DNA of 64,000 nt from Limnoperna fortunei (taxonomy: Eukaryota; Mollusca; Bivalvia; Mytilida; Modiolidae), in the NCBI GenBank assembly GCA_944474755.1, contig OX104112.1:64325640-64389639 (forward strand). The letters run 5' to 3'. Shown piece by piece: positions 58,019 through 64,000 of this stretch (positions are counted from its first letter, which is position 1; each line of letters starts with the position of its first letter). The position numbers and the translations under genes were made by a program. The notes under the pieces were generated by a model that was not told the origin of the DNA, did not search any database, and worked only from the letters and a program-made list of their open reading frames with translations.

Positions 58019-60448
58019 CTGATTTATTCCAAAGTGCCACTGATAAAGATATATAAATACTGTTTATATAAAAATTGGTGAGTAGTTATAGGACTTTATA
58101 TTTCGCTTAGAAGAAATCAACAAAACTTTTACCTACATGTTTAAGCATGTGTCCAATTTTAATTTGTTAAACAGTTTTATACTAAAAAGTTATTGAAGCA
58201 GACACGTGTAGTTAATTCATAAACAAAAACAAGTATAGAAGGTATTACTTCTGACCTCAATGGATGTGACTGTCAGTAATTGTACACATGGTGTATTATT
58301 TATAGTTTTCAAAAGCTTGTTACAGTTTGTAAGAAATAAAATACATAAACAAGATAAGCCAAAAATAATGATAGGCCAGTGTGAGATGTAAGGAATATCC
58401 TGGAAACTGGTTTCTCTCAATTTTTGAAAGGTTTAGTTTGCTCAAGTTTTGTCAATTAAAAATCATTAATAAAATGATACAAAAATAGTTAGTGTCCATG
58501 GGCAAAATCTATTGTTTTGAATGGATAAGACCAATGGAGTTGAGATACATCAACACTTGACCAGTTTCAAATTACATTCCAATTAATATATATAAGATAA
58601 ATTATAAAGAGTAATTTACAGAATTATTATAAAGAAATAAGCATTTACAACAAACATGTGTATATAGCATTCTACATATTAACACAGATATCTTTTTTTG
58701 CAACACTCATATGTAGCTTGACCAATGTACATTTGACAACCGTCCGTGCATAGTGCTATAACATATTCCTTTTAAAGCAATCTGTGATACTTATTAATTG
58801 TGTGATTTTTGTTTGTTAATGTTATGGATTATGTCTATCTGTGTGTATTTTGTTTTAAGTGTTTTTTTTTAAATATTATGTCTGTCTCTATGTCAACCAC
58901 AAAGCATTATTTACTGACAAGAGACATGTTATTTACATCATTTTACCACTTAAATTTTATTTTATAAATAATATATATATTTTTCAAACTGGATATTCAT
59001 TCCATTAATCTTGCATGCACCAAATCAAAATCTGGACCTCATATTTAATTATACCCTCACTTTCAATACTTTTTGTATGTATATTTTTAAATGCATTAAA
59101 ACATATAATAAGTTATATTGTTTACTTAAAGTCTTTATCATCAGTCATTTCACATAAGTTTTGTTGAAGTAAACCTGTCGCCTCATTTAAATATTTATTT
59201 ATATATTGGCATGTTATCAAATAAAAGGATCAGTTATTAATTTAATGTGATCCGTAATCTTCATAATGTCTGCATTGCTTCAAGGGATAGAAATGAAACT
59301 CTCTAGTTGAATGTAGGTAAAGGCGAATACTTATGCAAATTCTTACGTGTTAGGTCAATTTATTACATTAAGGCCATTTTGCTCAATTTTCCCAATTATC
59401 ATATATGTGATTGGGGGTGGGGGGGGGGATAAAAACATCATTTTAAATGTTTATTTATAATGTAGATGTAGTTCTGTGCCAGGATTTAGATTTGTAGACC
59501 TTTCCTTACATTTGGGTGGTGGGGAAACTAAATACATGTAATCTTATACTAAATTTTTTGTCCATGTTTGCCCATTTGTAGATATCTTGGGCATTTTCTG
59601 CTTCTGCAGCTGATCTAAAGAGAATATTTTTAGTAACCATTATCAAAGATGCAAAACAAAACATTTATTTGTTGTGAAAAGAACATATTTTATCAATTTT
59701 ACTTAAAGGATGTTTTACTATTATTTTTGGTTTCAAATACTGACACAAAACATCACAATACAAACGATGAGACATACAATGGGGGCAATAATATTATTGT
59801 TTTCTCTCTCAAAATTTCATGAACAATAACATTTAGTGTAAAGGAGACTAATTTCTGATTAAGAATGTATGTACATAAATGTAATTTTATTTTATGTCAA
59901 ATACTAGGCTGTATTACTGTCTGTTTCACTTTGTCTGGTATGGTAGTTACAAGGATGATTGTTACAGAGTTATATGTATACAGAGACAGAATAAAGAGCT
60001 ACTTATACTATAGTACTTCATGGCCAACTTACATACTCTATTCTTTAACAGTTTATCTCTTAGTGAGAACTCCTGTTGATGCATCGTGTTTCTTAACTAC
60101 TAGCTTGGAAAGATAACATGTTGTTTCCATATAATCTAAGAAGCCGTGACGAAATAACAACAACAACAACAAAAACAGTGGGAACAGAAGCAGAAAACTT
60201 GAAATATACAATACAAACCCCGATTGAAAAGGGAGGGGTGTGTTAGGGAGGACAAACACAATGGTAAGCATTCCTTGCTCCACTTGTGACACAAAACTGC
60301 ATGCAGATATATTTTGTAGAGTACATTGTGCATTACAAAAAGCGAAAATTTAAATTAAATTTACAGTTTAGGAATCTTTGTGTGAAAACGACCGAGTTAA
60401 TGATGAAATCACTCCTATCTGTATTATTGTAACAGAATCACTAAACTT
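58019..60448. other. Intergenic, nothing recognisable
   Basis: AT-rich DNA with a G-run at 59415-59428 and a (aac)n tract at 60157-60172. No coding pattern or homologous repeat was recognised. Confidence 0.5.
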
Positions 60449-60637
60449 ATTAATCACGTGGTCTGTCAACACTGAAGTTGTCGGTTCGAGTCTCACTGTG
60501 GGCAGGGAGTACTCCACAACAATATTAATTGACAAGGATTGCCAATTTTTTCTACCGGAGGTCGGGAGTTTTCTCTGGGTACTCCGTCTTCCTCGCCCAA
60601 TAAAAACTGGACTCCATAATTCATCTGAAAAATTGAT
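60449..60637 (+). mobile_element. tRNA-derived SINE copy, 5'-truncated
   Basis: Forward orientation, beginning within the head (atcacgtggtctgtcaacac) with box B as cggttcgagtc, through tcgcccaataaaaactgg. The first ~35 bp of the head are missing. Confidence 0.88.
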
Positions 60638-60639
60638 AA

Positions 60640-60740
60640 AACGTTATAGGCCGAATTTTACTGCCGTTATAATCCGAAGTCGAGTTTTGTGATTTGTCGG
60701 ATTACAAAAAAATCCGAGGGGACGATTATTCGTTCTAGAA
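60640..60740 (-). repeat. Dispersed repeat, inverse of 35046-35142
   Basis: aggccgaattttactgccgt ... gacgattattcgttcta. It directly follows the SINE body, so it replaced the SINE tail or the SINE inserted beside it. Confidence 0.8.
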
Positions 60741-61466
60741 ACGTTAAACAACATTCGAACAAACATACAAACGATCACTAAGGTAACTGTTTGCAGTTAT
60801 ATATCTATGTAGTTTATGTTGTATGAATTATAGTTCCGAATTAAACATTACAGAAATGTATGAAACAAATATTGTTTTGACTCAATACATTAAAACTTTC
60901 CTTTTGTTTCGAATTACATGACATAAGATTGTTAAACATGTAGTATTTACCCGTCTAATTAATATGCTTAAAGTAAACATGCTTTAAATCATTATTAACA
61001 TTACTGTGCAGACTAACTTAGTGCGATAAAGAAATAGAAACGAAATATTCATTTGAAACTCAGACAAATTACTGAATTAATCTAGAAGTATCTCCAAAGA
61101 GATATCTGCAATTAAAACATAATGTATTACGATTAATGTGGTAATTAAGTTTTATAATACTTAGAAACACGAAGTATTAGAGGAAACTTACAACACGATA
61201 AATACTTTTTATCATGGTATATACAGGAACCTATTACTAGTCCCAGGTATACACGATCGTAACCTCTTAGGAACTGTTCGTGCTTTAAGTGTATAAATTT
61301 TGATGTTTTAAAAAATACCGTCCATTAGAACAGCTTTTTATGTCTTATTTACTGCAACCATTCCATCATTCACTATGTTTTAAAGTTATATATAAAAAGT
61401 ACTTCAACTTATTATTAGCATCAAAAGTTACGCAATGTACATTCATTTATACCAAAACGATTTGCC
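60741..61466. other. Intergenic, nothing recognisable
   Basis: AT-rich; caggaacctattactagtcc (61227-61246) resembles 38573-38610. No gene seen. Confidence 0.4.
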
Positions 61467-61640
61467 CGCCCAATATGCTATACCGATCCACCTACGTCAG
61501 GGGGTCCCAGCCTACGTTGCTTCATGACTTGGGGATGTTCGCTTAATGACCTGGGGGATGTATACCCCAATATGCTAGACATCCTTCTACGCCAGGAGTT
61601 CCGAGCCCACATTCGCTCCATGACTTGGAGAGTGTATTCT
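61467..61640 (+). repeat. Tandem duplication, ~100-bp unit
   Basis: ccaatatgctata... acgtcagggggtcccagcct ... catgacttgggga is followed by a diverged second copy (ccaatatgctaga... acgccaggagttccgagccc ... catgacttggaga). Confidence 0.75.
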
Positions 61641-61901
61641 GTTTTGTTTGTTTGTTTGTTTGATTAGCGTTTAACGCCAATTTCAGCAATTTTTCAGCTG
61701 TATCATGGCGTCCAATTTTTTTTTTTTTGGATACCTGGAGAAAACACTCGACCCGCTTTAGAAAAAATGGCAATCCATGTCAATTAAGATTGGAGTTGAG
61801 TACACCCTGCCTGCAGTGAGAAGCGAACCCGCAATCTCAATGTTGAAAGACCACGTGACCAATAGTAGACGAACTACCTTAACCACTCGGCCACCGAAGC
61901 A
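61641..61901 (-). mobile_element. tRNA-derived SINE copy, full length
   Basis: Reverse orientation, with a (gttt)n tail, tttaacgccaatttcagcaa, and a head ending ccactcggccaccgaagc. A long T run interrupts the body. Confidence 0.92.
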
Positions 61902-62948
61902 ACCTTTTAGTTGTATGAGACATTCATTAAATATAATCATTGCATACTTCTATTTGTGTCATAAAGATGTCCTTGTAATGTCATTGTGTTAGCTTTCTCG
62001 TCTAACTTAAAGTACTCATTACTTTTAAATGTACCAGACCCACACTACGAACACATTACTTGCTATTTTTTTTTTGCTCCCGCGACGTCCATCCATCCGT
62101 CCGGATTACCTTGTCCTGCTAACTCCTCCTACATTTTTAGGGCTACAAAATTTATATTTTGCAGAATGTTTGTATACATACTGAAGATGTGCAGAGCCGA
62201 AGAATTTTTATTTTCATTAATTGTTCATCAAATTGGAGATAGTTGGACTTAGTAGGTTGAATGCCATATAGGGATACATGTCTTGTCCGGCTATCTTCTC
62301 CTTTTGAATTCAGCAATGTTTGATATTGTGAGTTGCGTCTACGACTTTTTTGTTACCAACAGAAAGTTTTAAACACTTGCTTCGTGAACTTGTCTAGAAA
62401 AAGCAAGCGACGAAATAATCTCAGTGGCCTCAATCAACACTTAAAATCGTACCATTTGGTTTCTAGGTGTCTTGGGTTGTAGTTTTATAATCGTTAAAAT
62501 GCTTCGTTAAAGTTTGTCCGCAGATAACTGTAACACACGTGCCGAATAATATTTTTGAGTATCACATAGCTGCTAACCAACAACGTGACCGAACGTAATG
62601 ATCGCGAAATCCCATGTCAAGAACAAGCCGACAAGTGACTTGAGAAGATAGTCTCGGTGGGGTGTTGTAATGGTATGAAAAGTCCACCTTTAAGGGCATG
62701 AGAGTTCAGATATGGGGTTCTTGTTGCTCATCTATATTCTTTAATGTCTATTCATTTTTAAAATTGTTGCATGTATTGGTCTGTTTTTTTTCCTCGTTAC
62801 AATCTTTCCGTATTGGTAACAAAACATCCTTACCCTTAACGCGATGAAGGAATTGATGTAAATATTATATTGCAATTTATGAGACGAGAGGCTTCTAACA
62901 CATAGTTTTCGTTCAACTTTGCTCTGTATGTTGTTAAGAGATTCCTCA
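61902..62948. other. Intergenic, nothing recognisable
   Basis: No repeat or gene recognised. A T-run lies at 62066-62076. Confidence 0.4.
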
Positions 62949-63185
62949 ATTGTTTGTGTGTGGTTGACACTTTCTGTAATTTGTCAACTATATCGTGGCG
63001 TCCACTATTTATCAGAGGAAGCCGGACTGCGTACCCAGTGAATACCCCAACTTTGGTAGGAAAACTGGTAATCCTGCTCAATTAAGATTTGGGTCGAGCA
63101 CACTACATGCAGTTAGACTCAAAACTGCAACCTCAGTGTTAAAAAAAGTAGATTAACAACTATCTTTAGCACTCGGGCACCGAGA
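62949..63185 (-). mobile_element. tRNA-derived SINE copy, diverged
   Basis: Reverse orientation: atcgtggcgtccactattta ... actttggtaggaaaactggt ... gcactcgggcaccgag. More diverged than the others. Confidence 0.82.
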
Positions 63186-63487
63186 TGCGATAGACTATGG
63201 ATCATCGGCGTGTCAATTAGGATTTCGAGTCTGACTTCAGACTGTGTGCTCGAGTTAAACAGGTAAAACATTAATTGATAATAATTTCTAGTATTCCTGC
63301 CAAAAGTCTGATGTTTTTGCCTTCGTGCTTAAGCTAAAACAAGACAGTGAAACTGGCGTTAAACCGAAAACAAACAAAAATTATATACACTTTCCAAAAT
63401 TAAATTCCGAAAGTGTGTAATATCTGTATTGTATGAGCTGTGTCATTCACTTTTTCATATTTAACATATTAAGATTGTCTTGACTTA

Positions 63488-63634
63488 AATCTTAATTAAC
63501 AAGGATTTCCAGTTTTCCTACCGAAGGTCGGGTTTTACCCGGGTACTCCGGCTTTCTCTCAAATAAGACAGGGTGCCATGATATATCTAAAAGTGCGTTA
63601 AACACCATTCAAACAAACAAACAGACAAACAATA
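63488..63634 (+). mobile_element. SINE 3' fragment, forward
   Basis: taaggatttccag-like body (aacaaggatttccagttttc), acccgggtactccggctttc and a caaacaaacaaacag tail. The tRNA head is absent. It follows the reverse copy and so forms a loose inverted pair. Confidence 0.85.
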
Positions 63635-64000
63635 CAATAAATTTATATGAGTTAAACAAATACATTTTTGAGCGCGAAATTCATGTTACAAAAGATTAAA
63701 ATGGCGTCACTGTGCAGTGTCCTTACTGTTTACGTTTTATCGCAGGGTCTAACAAGAGCCGGCAATTAGAAAAAATAATAAAAAAATAGGTAAAGCAAAT
63801 TCAACCCTTGTCTATCTACGGAGAAACCTACAACACAACGACCGTAGGAACGCGGTGCTTTGAGTACGATCGCACTTCATTATAAGAAGAACATTCTAAT
63901 TTTACCGACAATCGAAATACGTTTTACCCAAATGTATTATTTTAAATGCAATATAATAGGATGCAGTAGTTCAGAATGCGCCAGAAGTATCAAAAATTGT
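63635..64000. other. Window end, unassigned
   Basis: GC content rises. An ATG at 63692 (MASLCSVLTVYVLSQ...) opens only 22 codons. It could be a first exon of a gene beyond the window, but no support is visible. Confidence 0.25.

Noticed and set aside
63692..63760. Short ORF MASLCSVLTVYVLSQ... at the window end
   Set aside because: Only 22 codons with a poor donor; a real first exon cannot be shown without the following sequence.

Overview
This is a window of eukaryotic nuclear DNA: AT-rich, intron-rich, with long introns and dense short repeats. The gene content, the many tRNA-derived SINEs and the minisatellite-cored elements resembling molluscan 'pearl' repeats suggest a bivalve mollusc, probably mussel-like. 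The species is an inference; no marker gene is present.

Two protein genes can be assembled. (1) Minus strand, 30441 down to 4788: a complete SID1 transmembrane family gene (SIDT1/SIDT2-like), 22 coding exons, 2430 nt, 809 residues. All splice phases close without a break. The family's conserved Ser, Asp and His positions are present: Ser544, His548, Asp559, His773 and His777. (2) Plus strand, 41946 to 57477: a gene resembling vertebrate JHY (motile-cilia and hydrocephalus-associated protein). It has one 3.47-kb disordered exon, then four short conserved 3' exons, about 1440 residues, and a possible 21-nt microexon. The two genes diverge; about 11.5 kb of repeat-rich DNA separates their start codons.

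Layout: 1-1.6 kb, degenerate repeats including a weak reverse-transcriptase-like motif and a foldback element. 1.6-4.7 kb, intergenic, then the SIDT 3' end. 4.8-30.4 kb, SIDT, whose introns hold a 93-bp exon-derived tandem array, several MITE-like elements (TA, TTAA and hAT-like ends), two 146-bp-core pearl-like elements on either side of the 44-bp exon 8, a third with a 161-bp core, and SINEs. 30.5-41.9 kb, intergenic: nested LINE-in-SINE, foldback elements, a 3.4-kb element bounded by about 210-bp inverted repeats with a 28-bp minisatellite inside, and an inverted SINE pair. 41.9-57.5 kb, JHY-like gene, with SINEs and a 62-bp minisatellite in its first coding intron. 57.5-64 kb, JHY 3' flank and intergenic DNA with four SINE copies.

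The most unusual structure is in SIDT intron 15. About eleven 93-bp units, each homologous to the start of exon 16 together with its 3' splice site, form a row of decoy acceptors directly upstream of the true exon. This intron also splits the codon of the conserved Asp559. No CRISPR array, rRNA or functional tRNA gene was seen. No complete undescribed gene system could be supported.
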